Source: Candidatus Marinimicrobia bacterium CG08_land_8_20_14_0_20_45_22 (lineage in GTDB: Bacteria > Fidelibacterota > UBA2242). Taken from it: DNA of 42,821 nt. Under the pieces are notes generated by a model. That model was given only the letters and a program-made list of their open reading frames with translations, was not told the origin of the DNA and ran no database searches. Position 1 is the stretch's first letter, and each line of letters starts with the position of its first letter. Position numbers and translations under genes: made by a program. The stretch spans positions 1-42,821 of the forward strand of contig PEYN01000022.1 of assembly GCA_002774355.1 (NCBI GenBank), read 5' to 3'. Positions 24,904-33,682 of the stretch are shown one piece after another.

Positions 24904-25550
24904 TCGTTGAACTCCTTATGTTTAGTTTGGTTATACTTGTTCATGATCCAGTAAATATCATGTTCTGCGTAATCGTTGATCGCGTTGACACTTGTTTCGA
25001 TTACGTCGTTTACTGATGGCAATTCTTCTTTCTTGAAATTCGTCAGGACGAAATCTTCGGAAGCGAGATTTCCCTGCGGTCCGATTCCGAGTCTGAGCCG
25101 TGGAAATTCATCTGTGCCGATCTGATCGATGATAGACTTTATTCCGCGATGACCGCCGGCAGAACCGTTCGTGCGGATGCGTAAAGCGCCCAATGGCAAG
25201 TCGATATCGTCATAGACGACAAAAATCTGCGCCGGTTCCGCATCGAAGTATTTCAGCATTTGCTTCACGGCGACTCCGGATGCATTCATGTATGTCATTG
25301 GTTTGCACAGCCGAAATGACGTTGATGAAGAGGCGGGATAAACAGAAGATTTCCGAGTATCAGCGAAAACAAAAGAACTCTTGGCTGGAGTGAATTGAAT
25401 TTGATGTTGATCTGCCAACCGGTCGACAACCATAAATCCGAAATTGTGTCGGTTTCTCGTGTACTTCATGCCGGGATTTCCCAAACCAACGATGATTTTG
25501 GGTTGTGTCGTTTGAGTGTCTTCATGCTGACGTTTTTTAAAGAAGAACAA
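24900..25550 (-). CDS. pth: Peptidyl-tRNA hydrolase
   Basis: A protein of about 216 residues that frees tRNA from stalled peptidyl-tRNA. Motifs are KIIVGLGNPG, the catalytic His in RHNFGF, Asn in MTYMNASGVAV, and Asp in YDDIDLPLGALRIR, plus the GSAGGHRGIKSII loop. No ATG exists in a sensible place. An in-frame start inside rplY would add a Lys/Arg-rich leader read from rplY's tail. I prefer the TTG at 25550, four bases after the rplY stop, which allows reinitiation. The initiation site is uncertain by up to 25 codons. Confidence 0.93.
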   Translation of the reverse strand: MFFFKKRQHEDTQTTQPKIIVGLGNPGMKYTRNRHNFGFMVVDRLADQHQIQFTPAKSSFVFADTRKSSVYPASSSTSFRLCKPMTYMNASGVAVKQMLKYFDAEPAQIFVVYDDIDLPLGALRIRTNGSAGGHRGIKSIIDQIGTDEFPRLRLGIGPQGNLASEDFVLTNFKKEELPSVNDVIETSVNAINDYAEHDIYWIMNKYNQTKHKEFNE

Positions 25551-25554
25551 TGCA

Positions 25555-26199
25555 TTATTCTTTCTTTTTCTTAGTCTTCTCTTCTTTTTCTTCTTCTTTT
25601 TCTTCGCCTTCGGCCGTTTCTTCAACTTCAGCTGGTTTTTCTTCTTCAGCCACGCCAGAGGGTTTCACGACGGAAACGATCGATGCGGAAATAACGTTTT
25701 GTATTTCTGCGTTGGGGATTTGAATGTCTTTGACGCCGATTGAATCCCCGAGATTCAAAGCGCTTACGTCAATTGTAACGCCATCCGGAATTTCTGCGGC
25801 TTTGCATTTGACTTCAAGTTCCCAAAGATGCTGGGCTAAAATGCCGCCGAATGTTTTTACGCCGATGGCAATCCCAACCAATTTGATCGGAATGGAGACA
25901 ACGATCTTTTCTTCGAGATTGACGCCCATAAAGTCGGCGTGGATGATCATCTCGCTGATTGGATTGTGCTGAAGATTTCTAACAATGCACGGGTAGGATT
26001 TTCTGCCGATCTGCAGATTGATGATGTGCGCTCCGGAATGGAGAGCCGCATTCAAATCTTTCACGTCGATACAGAGCGGAATCGGATTTTCTACGTGATA
26101 ATAGTACACCGACGGAATTTTTCCGTCGCGACGCAATTTCTTGGTGTCGCGTTTCGTCAGTGCGGTTCTGGCTTCTGCTGATAACTTGTACTCAAGCAT
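25555..26199 (-). CDS. rplY: 50S ribosomal protein bL25 (Ctc form)
   Basis: A 214-residue long-form bL25. The N-terminal 5S rRNA-binding domain is present (YKLSAEARTALTKRDTKKLR, then GKIPSVYYYH), followed by the C-terminal beta domain of the CTC type (IPIKLVGIAIGVKTFGGILA...VDVSALNLGDSI). It ends in a highly charged Glu/Lys tail of about 30 residues, common in this form. It lies between prs and pth, an arrangement seen in many bacteria. Confidence 0.96.
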   Translation of the reverse strand: MLEYKLSAEARTALTKRDTKKLRRDGKIPSVYYYHVENPIPLCIDVKDLNAALHSGAHIINLQIGRKSYPCIVRNLQHNPISEMIIHADFMGVNLEEKIVVSIPIKLVGIAIGVKTFGGILAQHLWELEVKCKAAEIPDGVTIDVSALNLGDSIGVKDIQIPNAEIQNVISASIVSVVKPSGVAEEEKPAEVEETAEGEEKEEEKEEKTKKKKE

Positions 26200-26216
26200 T
26201 CATATACTCCTTATGA

Positions 26217-27158
26217 TTAAAATTCAAACAGTGAACTGATGGATTCTTCGTTATGGATTCGTTTGATGGCTTCCGCAAACATCGGCGCGGCAGTTAGAAT
26301 CTCCAGTTTCTCAAATTGTCTTTCTGGTGGGATGGCAATAGAATTTGTGACGATAACTTTATCGATCGGCGATTCTATGATCAGCCGGACGCAATTGCCG
26401 GAAAAAAGTCCATGCGTGGCGACGACGATGATAGATTCAGCGCCGTTATTTTTAAGCAAACGCGCGGCCTGCGAAATAGTGCCGCCGGTGTCGATCATAT
26501 CGTCGATAATGAGCGCATTTCTTATTTGAGATTCGCCGATGATATTCATTATCTCCGCTTTATTCGGACTGGGACGACGTTTGTCAATGATGATGAGCGG
26601 AGCTCCTAGGATTTTTGCGTAAGAACGCGCGAACTTGATACCGCCGACATCCGGAGCAATGATAGAAAAATCGCCCGACTTTACTATTTCTTTGATCTTA
26701 TCAGCAAAAATCGACTTCGCATACAGATGGTCGAACGGAATGTTGACGAATCCCTGAATCTGCGTCGAATGTAAATCCATCGCCACGATGCGATTAGCGC
26801 CAGCAGAGACGATGGTGTCCAAGATCAAGCGGGATGAAATGGGAACGCGCGGCTGGTCTTTTCTATCCTGACGCGCATAGCCGTAATAGGGAATGACCGC
26901 CGTGATGCGTCGGGCAGAAGCGCGCCGGGCGGCGTCGATGATCAATAAAAGCTCAAGCAAATTGTCTGCCGGTGGATTCGTGGACTGTACGATGAAGACG
27001 TCTTCGCCGCGGATGTTCTCTTCAAAGCGAAGTCGGATTTCTCCGTCGCTGAAATTGGAAATGGAAATCTGTCCGGGCGTCGTTTTGAGAAATGTGTTGA
27101 TCTCGGACGTTAGCGCCGGGTTTGATCTGCCGGAAAAGATTCTTGCATTAAATTTCAT
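26217..27158 (-). CDS. prs: Ribose-phosphate pyrophosphokinase
   Basis: A 313-residue enzyme making PRPP from ribose-5-phosphate and ATP. The flexible-loop sequence is YGYARQDRKDQPRVPISSRL. The ribose/ATP motif is MDLHSTQIQGFVNIPFDHLYA, and the PRPP-binding loop is LIIDDMIDTGGT. The length is normal. PRPP feeds nucleotide synthesis; purA lies upstream in the next unit. Confidence 0.97.
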   Translation of the reverse strand: MKFNARIFSGRSNPALTSEINTFLKTTPGQISISNFSDGEIRLRFEENIRGEDVFIVQSTNPPADNLLELLLIIDAARRASARRITAVIPYYGYARQDRKDQPRVPISSRLILDTIVSAGANRIVAMDLHSTQIQGFVNIPFDHLYAKSIFADKIKEIVKSGDFSIIAPDVGGIKFARSYAKILGAPLIIIDKRRPSPNKAEIMNIIGESQIRNALIIDDMIDTGGTISQAARLLKNNGAESIIVVATHGLFSGNCVRLIIESPIDKVIVTNSIAIPPERQFEKLEILTAAPMFAEAIKRIHNEESISSLFEF

Positions 27159-27194
27159 AGTTATCGCTTCTACTTAAAATGGTTCAAAAACCTG

Positions 27195-27265
27195 CTCGGG
27201 GACCAGGATTCGAACCTAGATTCACGGCTCCAAAGGCCGCTGTCCTGCCGTTGGACGATCCCCGA
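27195..27265 (-). tRNA. tRNA-Gln (anticodon TTG)
   Basis: A cloverleaf folds on the minus strand. The acceptor stem pairs TCGGGGA (27265-27259) with TCCCCGA (27202-27196), the D arm is GTCC-AACGGCA-GGAC, and the anticodon loop is CTTTGGA with anticodon TTG. The T arm loop is TTCGAAT. The discriminator base is G, as expected for Gln. CCA is not encoded, so it must be added. It lies inside the operon between ispE and prs, a known arrangement, and needs processing out of the message. Confidence 0.95.
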
Positions 27266-27286
27266 ATGTCTCATGGCGTTTTTCTG

Positions 27287-28126
27287 TTAAAATTTGGGAA
27301 GAGTTAGAAAGGTTGGATAATTCTGGAAGCGTTTCTGCGCCGTCGCGGCTTCCGTTTCGTTGCGAAAAATTCCAAACACAGTCGAGCCGCTTCCCGACAG
27401 ACCGGCGTATAAAACTGGTTCGCGCTTCATTTCCTCGCGTATCGCGCCGATCTCTGGATATGATGGAAAAACTACCGATTCAAATTGATTTTCAAACAGC
27501 GTCCAAAAAACTCTCTTTTCATCAAAAAGAGAATCAAATTTATATTCCTTTTTGCAATTAACCAAGTCGAATTCTCTGTATGCCCAAGCAGTTGAGATGG
27601 AAATCGGCGGACAAACGAGTAAGATGACAAATGATTCCGGCAGTTTCACCGGTGTCAAAATCTCTCCGACACCGTTGGCGATCTGCGCCTTTCCGCGTAG
27701 ATAGAATGGAACATCGCTTCCCAGACCGACGGCGATCTGTACGAGTGTCGAATCCGGCAGATTCGCCTCCCAATTTTGATTGAGAAATTTAAGAACCGTC
27801 GCCGCGTTAGAACTTCCGCCGCCGAGTCCCGCTCCTGTTGGAATATTTTTAATGAGATGTATATGCCATTCACTGCTGACTTTTGCGACAGGGCGCATCG
27901 CCTCGTAGGCTTTAAAACAAAGATTGGTCGAATCTGTCGGCAGTTTCGGATCAGAACAGGTTAGTTGAAATTGGTCGGTAGGGCTAAAATGTAATTCGTC
28001 GTGCAGATCGATTTCCTGGAAAAGCGAACTGATCGTATGGTAGCCGTTCGGCAATACGCCGGTGATCCGCAAGGTCAGATTGACTTTGGCGTTGGATTTA
28101 ATTACGATCGATTTGTCGTTTAGCAT
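27287..28126 (-). CDS. ispE: 4-diphosphocytidyl-2-C-methyl-D-erythritol kinase
   Basis: A 279-residue GHMP kinase of the non-mevalonate (MEP) isoprenoid pathway. It has the substrate motif SNAKVNLTLRI, the ATP loop PTGAGLGGGSSNAATVLK and the C-terminal GLSGSGSTVFGIF loop. I chose the ATG at 28126, which overlaps the end of gltX by 29 bases. The earlier in-frame start at 28165 would overlap more and add 13 residues not typical of the family. The upstream unit also holds ispD and ispF. Confidence 0.95.
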   Translation of the reverse strand: MLNDKSIVIKSNAKVNLTLRITGVLPNGYHTISSLFQEIDLHDELHFSPTDQFQLTCSDPKLPTDSTNLCFKAYEAMRPVAKVSSEWHIHLIKNIPTGAGLGGGSSNAATVLKFLNQNWEANLPDSTLVQIAVGLGSDVPFYLRGKAQIANGVGEILTPVKLPESFVILLVCPPISISTAWAYREFDLVNCKKEYKFDSLFDEKRVFWTLFENQFESVVFPSYPEIGAIREEMKREPVLYAGLSGSGSTVFGIFRNETEAATAQKRFQNYPTFLTLPKF

Positions 28127-29549
28127 ATTCGAGAGCTGATTGCAAACGGCGGACGCAAATTTCACGGCTGAGGATATGGGTAATGACGTGAATTTCCGGG
28201 CCGTGAGTTTCGCCGGTCAGCGCCGCGCGAATTGTCATCCAGAGCGGTTTTCCCTTGATGCCGGTCGTTTTCTGGACGGTTTTAGTTGCCGCGACGAAGG
28301 AATCAGCGTCGAAATTCTGAATCACTTCTATTTGAGAAATGAGAGATTGGAGAATTGTTACCGCTTCCGGCTTGGCAAGATATTCCTGAATATCAGGGAA
28401 GTCGTAATTTAGAGGATCGGTGAAGAATAACCGCGTCTTCTCTGGTATTTCTGAAAATGTCGTCAAACTTTCCTGAATTGCCTTTAAAATAGAAATCGTT
28501 TGGTTATCGTCCCAGCCGTTTCGGTCAGGTAAAAAGTCGAATGATAACTGAAATAGTTTTTCGGGCGACAATTTTCGGATATAATGTCCGTTCATCCAGT
28601 CAAGTTTTTCCACGTTGAAAATGGCGCCGCTCTTTCCGATTCTTTCCAGCGAAAACTCGCGGATTAGTTCGTCCATCGAAAAGATTTCCTGATCGGTGCC
28701 GGGGTTCCAGCCGAGCAGAGCCAGAAAATTGATCAGCGCTTCGGGCAAGTAACCTTTTCTTCGATAATCTTCAGCGGCGACGTCGCCCTGACGCTTCGAC
28801 AATTTGCTTTTATTGGGATTTAATAACAACGAAAGATGCGCGAACTGCGGCGAATCCCAGCCGAAATAATTGTAAAGCAATTGGTGTTTCGGCGTGCTGG
28901 GCAACCACTCTTCGCCACGAATAACGTGCGATATTTGCATCAGGTGGTCATCCACGACGTTTGCTAAATGATATGTCGGGAAACCGTCCGATTTCATCAA
29001 CACCTGATCGTCCAACTGATCGGCGGGAAATGACACGTCGCCGCGAATCAGATCGTGGACTTCGACGATTCCGGTTTCCGGCGTTTTCATACGAATTACA
29101 TACGGTTCGTTGTTTGCAAGACGCTGACGGACTTCAGAATCTGAAAGGTTGCGGCAATGATTGTCATAGCGAGGCTGTTTGTGTTCGGCGATTTGCTGTT
29201 TGCGTAGGGCATCCAAGCGAGCGGTCGAACAGAAACAGTGATAGGCATGACCTTTTTCGATCAGCGATTGAACGTGTTGGCGATAAAATTCCAGACGCTG
29301 AGATTGAATGTATGGACCTAAATCGCCGCCGAACTCCGGTCCTTCGTCCGGAATCACCTTTGCCCATTTAAGAGTCTCGATGAGGTTTTCGACAGCGCCC
29401 GGAACTCGTCGGTTTTGGTCAGTATCTTCAATTCTCAGGATAAACCGACCCGCTTGGCTTTTGGCGAAAAGATAATTGTACAGAGCTGTCCGTAAGCCAC
29501 CGACATGGAGAAAACCGGTCGGACTGGGTGCGAATCGGGTTCTAATCAA
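28098..29549 (-). CDS. gltX: Glutamyl-tRNA synthetase
   Basis: A 483-residue class I synthetase. The HIGH motif is HVGG (residues 15-18, in PSPTGFLHVGGLRTALYN) and the KMSKS motif is KLSKRQGD. A C-x-C pair (YHCFCS) near residue 105 is only part of a zinc knuckle. The start is TTG 29549, with GGAG about 10 nt upstream, overlapping the end of the DedA gene by 8 bases. No nearby genes for a GatCAB amidotransferase are in the window. Confidence 0.97.
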   Translation of the reverse strand: MIRTRFAPSPTGFLHVGGLRTALYNYLFAKSQAGRFILRIEDTDQNRRVPGAVENLIETLKWAKVIPDEGPEFGGDLGPYIQSQRLEFYRQHVQSLIEKGHAYHCFCSTARLDALRKQQIAEHKQPRYDNHCRNLSDSEVRQRLANNEPYVIRMKTPETGIVEVHDLIRGDVSFPADQLDDQVLMKSDGFPTYHLANVVDDHLMQISHVIRGEEWLPSTPKHQLLYNYFGWDSPQFAHLSLLLNPNKSKLSKRQGDVAAEDYRRKGYLPEALINFLALLGWNPGTDQEIFSMDELIREFSLERIGKSGAIFNVEKLDWMNGHYIRKLSPEKLFQLSFDFLPDRNGWDDNQTISILKAIQESLTTFSEIPEKTRLFFTDPLNYDFPDIQEYLAKPEAVTILQSLISQIEVIQNFDADSFVAATKTVQKTTGIKGKPLWMTIRAALTGETHGPEIHVITHILSREICVRRLQSALEYAKRQIDRN

Positions 29550-30165
29550 TTTCTGTGGTCTCCTTTGAATTTTTTTTCTTTCTTATTCGATAAACGATGA
29601 ATAGTATGAGTAGAATAATCAGCGCAATGTTGAGAATCGTGCTATATTCCCGCAAGAACACCTTGATTTCTTCCCAATTATCGCCGAGTATAATCGCGAG
29701 TCCATATATAAGCCCGTTCCAGATAAGGATTCCGCACAATGTTAACAGAATCGCTTTGACAAGACGAATTTTGGTAAAACCGGCGATCATAGCAATCATA
29801 AGCCGGGTGCCCGGAATGAGTCGGCTTATTATCAGCACCCAATTTCCAAATTTGTGAAAGTAATGATCGGTTCTTTTAATGCGCCTGGATGGGAAAAAAG
29901 AAAATTGTCGTCGTTCAAAAAAGTCTCTTCCCCAATGATGACTGATAAGATAAATGACGATAAAACCGCTGATGCTGCCAGTGACAGTAATGAGATAAGC
30001 CGCGAGCGGATTTAGCGCGTTATTTCCGGCAAGATAGGCGGAAAAGATCAAAATCGCGTCGCCAGGCAGAATCGGAAGCGTGTTTTCCATAAAAATTAAA
30101 ATAAAAAGAATGAGGTAAGTGTACCAGAAAGATTGGTTTGCGATGAATTGAAGGACGTTTTCCAT
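29542..30165 (-). CDS. DedA family membrane protein
   Basis: A 207-residue inner-membrane protein of the DedA/SNARE-associated (VTT) family. It has FMENTLPILPGDAIL (the ExxxPxPG-type motif) and the RxxPGxR motif in ISRLIPGTRLMIAMIAGF. Family members act as lipid scramblases, for example of undecaprenyl phosphate. Its ATG shares a base with the ispF stop. Its place among MEP-pathway genes fits a role with an isoprenoid lipid carrier, by inference. Confidence 0.92.
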   Translation of the reverse strand: MENVLQFIANQSFWYTYLILFILIFMENTLPILPGDAILIFSAYLAGNNALNPLAAYLITVTGSISGFIVIYLISHHWGRDFFERRQFSFFPSRRIKRTDHYFHKFGNWVLIISRLIPGTRLMIAMIAGFTKIRLVKAILLTLCGILIWNGLIYGLAIILGDNWEEIKVFLREYSTILNIALIILLILFIVYRIRKKKNSKETTEID

Positions 30166-30650
30166 TATAGATAAATCAATGCGGTTGCTAACGCCGCGAT
30201 TCCTTCTTCTCTGCCGGTGAACCCCATTTTCTCGGTAGTCGTTGCTTTAATCGAGACGTTTTCTTCGGGAATTTCGAGAACGGCGGCGAGAGTATTCCGC
30301 ATTTCGTGGACGTATGGCCGGATTTTAGGCTGTTCGGCGATGATCGTTGCATCGATATTGCCAATCTGTATCTGGTGTGTTTTTAACAGTAAAACCACAT
30401 TTTGAAGCAGTGAAATGCTGGAGATGTTTTTGTAGGCGGCGTCCGAATCGGGGAAGTGAGTCCCGATGTCGTCGAATCCGGCGGCTCCAAGCAACGCGTC
30501 GATGATTGCGTGAACGAGAACATCAGCATCCGAATGACCTTTTAAGCCGCGGTCGTAAGGAATCGTCAATCCGCCGAGAACCAAGGGTCGACCTTCAACA
30601 AAAGGATGCGCATCGAATCCGCTCCCAATTTTAAATTTCATACCGTTCAT
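30165..30650 (-). CDS. ispF: 2-C-methyl-D-erythritol 2,4-cyclodiphosphate synthase
   Basis: A 161-residue MEP-pathway enzyme. The zinc ligands lie in GFDAHPF (Asp, His) and in SDADVLVHAIIDALLGAA (His). The motifs DIGTHFPDSD and IGNIDATIIAEQPKI are also present. I chose ATG 30650, which overlaps the ispD stop (ATGA) and follows a GGCGG site; the ATG at 30641 is possible. It acts right after IspE. Confidence 0.96.
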   Translation of the reverse strand: MNGMKFKIGSGFDAHPFVEGRPLVLGGLTIPYDRGLKGHSDADVLVHAIIDALLGAAGFDDIGTHFPDSDAAYKNISSISLLQNVVLLLKTHQIQIGNIDATIIAEQPKIRPYVHEMRNTLAAVLEIPEENVSIKATTTEKMGFTGREEGIAALATALIYL

Positions 30651-31348
30651 ATTGACCGCCATTCAAGGATGGATTTTGCGATATTTAAGTCGTATTGGCA
30701 AGTGATTTTTATGTTTTCTGGATGTCCGTTCAAAACGGAAATTTTTCCGCCAATTTTCTCGACAAGCGAGGCTTCATCTGTGCCGGTAAATCCGTTAGCA
30801 AAAGCGGTTTCAAATGCGCGCAAAAGGATCGATTTTCGGAAAGTTTGCGGTGTTTGCGCCTGCCAGATATTTGAACGGTCGATTGTCCGAATGATCGTAG
30901 CGTCTTTGACTTCCTTTAATGTATCGACGGTAGGAATCGCCAAAATCGAACCGTCAAAAGAATCGCACATCAGAATGGTTTCGTTAATTTCTTTGAGAGT
31001 GACAAAGGGTCGGACGCCATCATGGACGATGATGATTTCTACGGATTCTGAAGTAGCGGAAATCCCATTATAGACGGAATCTTGGCGTCTTTCTCCACCT
31101 GGAACGATACGAATCGGTTTGTCAGACTTGTCCGGCAGACAGTTTTTCACCTCCTGACGATTCAGCCAGTCTGGGTGTACGACGACGATGATTTCATTTA
31201 CAAATGTCGCGGTAAGAAACGGTTGTAATGTATGAAAGAGAACCGGACGGTCGTTCAGCAGCAGAAATTGCTTGGGAAGCGATGCGTTCATTCGCGCACC
31301 GGTCCCGGCGGCAACGATAACGGCGGCGGCTGATCGATTGGTGCTCAA
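30647..31348 (-). CDS. ispD: 2-C-methyl-D-erythritol 4-phosphate cytidylyltransferase
   Basis: A 233-residue nucleotidyltransferase. The CTP-binding loop is VAAGTGARMNASLPKQFLLL with its basic residues, and HDGVRPFV supports substrate binding. It begins with TTG at 31348, eight bases after the queA stop, with no good ribosome site, so reinitiation is likely. The ispD-ispF order is common. Confidence 0.95.
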   Translation of the reverse strand: MSTNRSAAAVIVAAGTGARMNASLPKQFLLLNDRPVLFHTLQPFLTATFVNEIIVVVHPDWLNRQEVKNCLPDKSDKPIRIVPGGERRQDSVYNGISATSESVEIIIVHDGVRPFVTLKEINETILMCDSFDGSILAIPTVDTLKEVKDATIIRTIDRSNIWQAQTPQTFRKSILLRAFETAFANGFTGTDEASLVEKIGGKISVLNGHPENIKITCQYDLNIAKSILEWRSI

Positions 31349-31356
31349 TGTTTAGA

Positions 31357-32391
31357 TTAGATGATAATCATGGCGTCGCCATAACTAAAGAAGCGGTATT
31401 TTTTCTTCACGGCTTCTTTATAGGCTTTCATGATGAGTGGATGATTGGCAAATGCGCATACCAGCATGAGTAATGTTGACTTAGGTTGGTGGAAGTTGCT
31501 GATTAACACATCAATCATTTTAAAATCGTATGGCGGATGGATGAACTTATCCGTCCAGCCGCGTCGAGGACTGATTTGAAAGCCGGAGACGGTTACGGTT
31601 TCCAATGTCCTGGCAACTGAAGTGCCGACGCCAATGATTCGTTTGCCTTTGGCTTTTGCCTCGTTAATGGCAATTGCGGTTTCGGCGGAAACCTCAAAAT
31701 ATTCAGAATCCATTCGGTGGCGAGTCAGGTCTTCGACAGTAACGGGTCGAAAAGTTCCCAACCCAATGTGGAGAACGATTGGATAAATTTTCACGCCTTT
31801 GTCGCGGATTTTTTGTAGCAATGCTTCGGTAAAATGCAGACCGGCGGTTGGCGCCGCGACGGCTCCGCGTCTCTTGGCGTACACGGTTTGGTATTTGATC
31901 TTGTCTTCGTCAGTTGGTTCACGGTCGATATAAGGCGGAAGTGGCGATTGCCCGATTTCATCGATCAGTTTGTAAAGCGTTTCCTGCGGAATTCCGTTAA
32001 AACGAACGACTCGCCCGCCGGAAACTGTATTATCGATCACGTCGCATTGTACGCCGTCGGCAATGGTTAGCTTGTTTCCGATTCGGACTTTGCGCGCCGG
32101 CTTAACCATCACTTCCCAGAGAGAATTTTCAAGTTCGCGTAGTAGAAAGACTTCGACTTTAGCGTCACTGCGATCTTTAACCGCCCAAAGACGGGCAGGA
32201 TATACACGGGTTTCGTTGACAACCAACAGATCCCCGGGATTAAAATAATCGACGATATCGTAAAAATGTTTGTGTGTTATCGATTCATCTTTGCGGTTGA
32301 TGACCATCAGTTTCGAGTGGTCGCGCTCCTTGATTGGGAAGTTCGCTATCAATTCCTTTGGGAAAGAATAGTCGAAATTGGATAGTCTCAT
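31357..32391 (-). CDS. queA: S-adenosylmethionine:tRNA ribosyltransferase-isomerase
   Basis: A 344-residue enzyme making epoxyqueuosine in tRNA anticodons. Diagnostic stretches are MRLSNFDYSFPKELIAN, GAVAAPTAGLHFTEALL, VLHIGLGTFRPV and SNFHQPKSTLLMLV. An AAAGGAG site lies before ATG 32391. It sits directly after ruvB, as in many bacteria. Confidence 0.97.
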   Translation of the reverse strand: MRLSNFDYSFPKELIANFPIKERDHSKLMVINRKDESITHKHFYDIVDYFNPGDLLVVNETRVYPARLWAVKDRSDAKVEVFLLRELENSLWEVMVKPARKVRIGNKLTIADGVQCDVIDNTVSGGRVVRFNGIPQETLYKLIDEIGQSPLPPYIDREPTDEDKIKYQTVYAKRRGAVAAPTAGLHFTEALLQKIRDKGVKIYPIVLHIGLGTFRPVTVEDLTRHRMDSEYFEVSAETAIAINEAKAKGKRIIGVGTSVARTLETVTVSGFQISPRRGWTDKFIHPPYDFKMIDVLISNFHQPKSTLLMLVCAFANHPLIMKAYKEAVKKKYRFFSYGDAMIII

Positions 32392-32403
32392 AGGTTTTCT
32401 CCT

Positions 32404-33423
32404 TTATTCAAATAAAGTTGCTTGTTGTTCGGTTTTGCTAACGCCGAAATATTTGTGCGTTTCTGGAGTCGCTTGCCTTCCACGAGATGTGCGGTGTAAA
32501 AGCCCTTTTTGGATCAGGAACGGCTCATAGACATCCTCGATTGTTTCAGCCTCTTCGCCGACTGCAACCGCCAGGCTGTTGAGTCCGACAGGCCCGCCGG
32601 AAAATTTATATAGGATTGTTGACAGAATCATTCGGTCCATGTTGTCTAATCCGTATGAGTCAATTTCCAGCATTTTTAGTGATTCCGAAGCCACATTTCG
32701 GGTAATCTTTCCATTAGCTTTAATCTGTGCATAATCGCGGGTACGGCGCAAAATACGATTGGCGATTCTGGGCGTTCCACGTGAACGGTGCGCGATCTCT
32801 TCCGCTCCTTCGGAATCGATCTCAATATTGAGGATATCCGCCGTCCGCCTGACGATCTGGTACAGATCTCCGGGTTCGTAATAGTCCATCCGCAAGACAA
32901 CGCCGAATCGATCGCGAAGCGGCGAGGTCAGATGCCCCAGCCGCGTTGTTGCGCCGATCATCGTAAAACCGTCCAAATTCAGCTGAATACTCCGCGCGTT
33001 CGGTCCTTTATCGATGACGATGTCGATGGTGAAATCTTCCATCGCAGAATAGAGATATTCTTCGACGACGCTGTTGAGCCGATGAATTTCATCGATAAAA
33101 AATACGTCCCGGAACGAAAGATTGGTTAGCATTCCGGCTAGGTCGCCCGCTTTTTCGATTACGGGACCGGAAGAGGTCTTGATATTAACATCGAGTTCTT
33201 TGGCGACGATGTGGGCGAGTGTGGTTTTGCCTAAACCGGGTGGTCCAAATAGGAGAACATGATCGAGCGGCTCGCCGCGTTTCTTTGCGGCGGTGATGTA
33301 TAATTTGAGGTTTTCAACGACAGACGTTTGACCGATAAAGTCGGAAAATGCAGACGGTCGTATCTTTTTCTCGGCTTCGAGTTCATCCGTCAATTTCTTT
33401 GGATCGGTGACTTCAGACCGCAA
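32404..33423 (-). CDS. ruvB: Holliday junction branch-migration ATPase RuvB
   Basis: A 339-residue AAA+ motor. It has Walker [10 protein letters not shown], Walker [10 protein letters not shown], sensor 1 GATTR, the arginine-finger region PLRDRFG, and a C-terminal winged helix ending QRxATPxTHKYFG-like. The start is TTG 33423 with a strong GGAGG about 7 nt upstream. It is the first gene of the long minus-strand unit and is driven by the promoter at 33579-33607. ruvA and ruvC are not in the window. Confidence 0.97.
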   Translation of the reverse strand: MRSEVTDPKKLTDELEAEKKIRPSAFSDFIGQTSVVENLKLYITAAKKRGEPLDHVLLFGPPGLGKTTLAHIVAKELDVNIKTSSGPVIEKAGDLAGMLTNLSFRDVFFIDEIHRLNSVVEEYLYSAMEDFTIDIVIDKGPNARSIQLNLDGFTMIGATTRLGHLTSPLRDRFGVVLRMDYYEPGDLYQIVRRTADILNIEIDSEGAEEIAHRSRGTPRIANRILRRTRDYAQIKANGKITRNVASESLKMLEIDSYGLDNMDRMILSTILYKFSGGPVGLNSLAVAVGEEAETIEDVYEPFLIQKGLLHRTSRGRQATPETHKYFGVSKTEQQATLFE

Positions 33424-33682
33424 CGAATCCTCCGTCTTTAGGACAAACCGATCTCATGCGATGAAAAACAATCATCGCAAAGACGATGGAAAGGCAATTG
33501 TTGTAGATATTTGTTGTCAAGAAATATTTTGATTGAAAGTTCAATATTCTAAACTCACCCTAGAACAAAACGCGCCGGAATTTAACACAAACTTTCCTCT
33601 AAGTCAATGAAAATCTGCTGGTTATCTTGACTGTCTTTAGTTTTATTAAGGCAATATGCGCGCGTATGAGTTGCCGGGTGGA
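33424..33682. other. Region between purA and ruvB: promoter and about 150-nt leader
   Basis: 259 bases holding no gene. It carries the ruvB promoter (33579-33607), and downstream of that a leader of about 150 nt. Near the ruvB start the leader can form one of two exclusive hairpins: 33458-33463 with 33473-33478, or 33473-33477 with 33484-33488. No strong terminator for purA is visible; GGCAA/TTGCC near 33635-33680 is weak. Confidence 0.5.
33579..33607 (-). promoter_or_regulatory. Sigma-70-type promoter for the ruvB-rplI unit
   Basis: On the minus strand, TTGACT (33607-33602), a 17-nt spacer, then TAAATT (33584-33579), with TG just before the -10 as TGTTAAATT. The form is the same as before secD. 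Transcription would start near 33572. Confidence 0.75.

Noticed and set aside
25551-25625. Upstream start of pth giving a Lys/Arg-rich N-terminus
   Set aside because: The extra residues are the out-of-frame reading of the rplY tail and are not typical of Pth.
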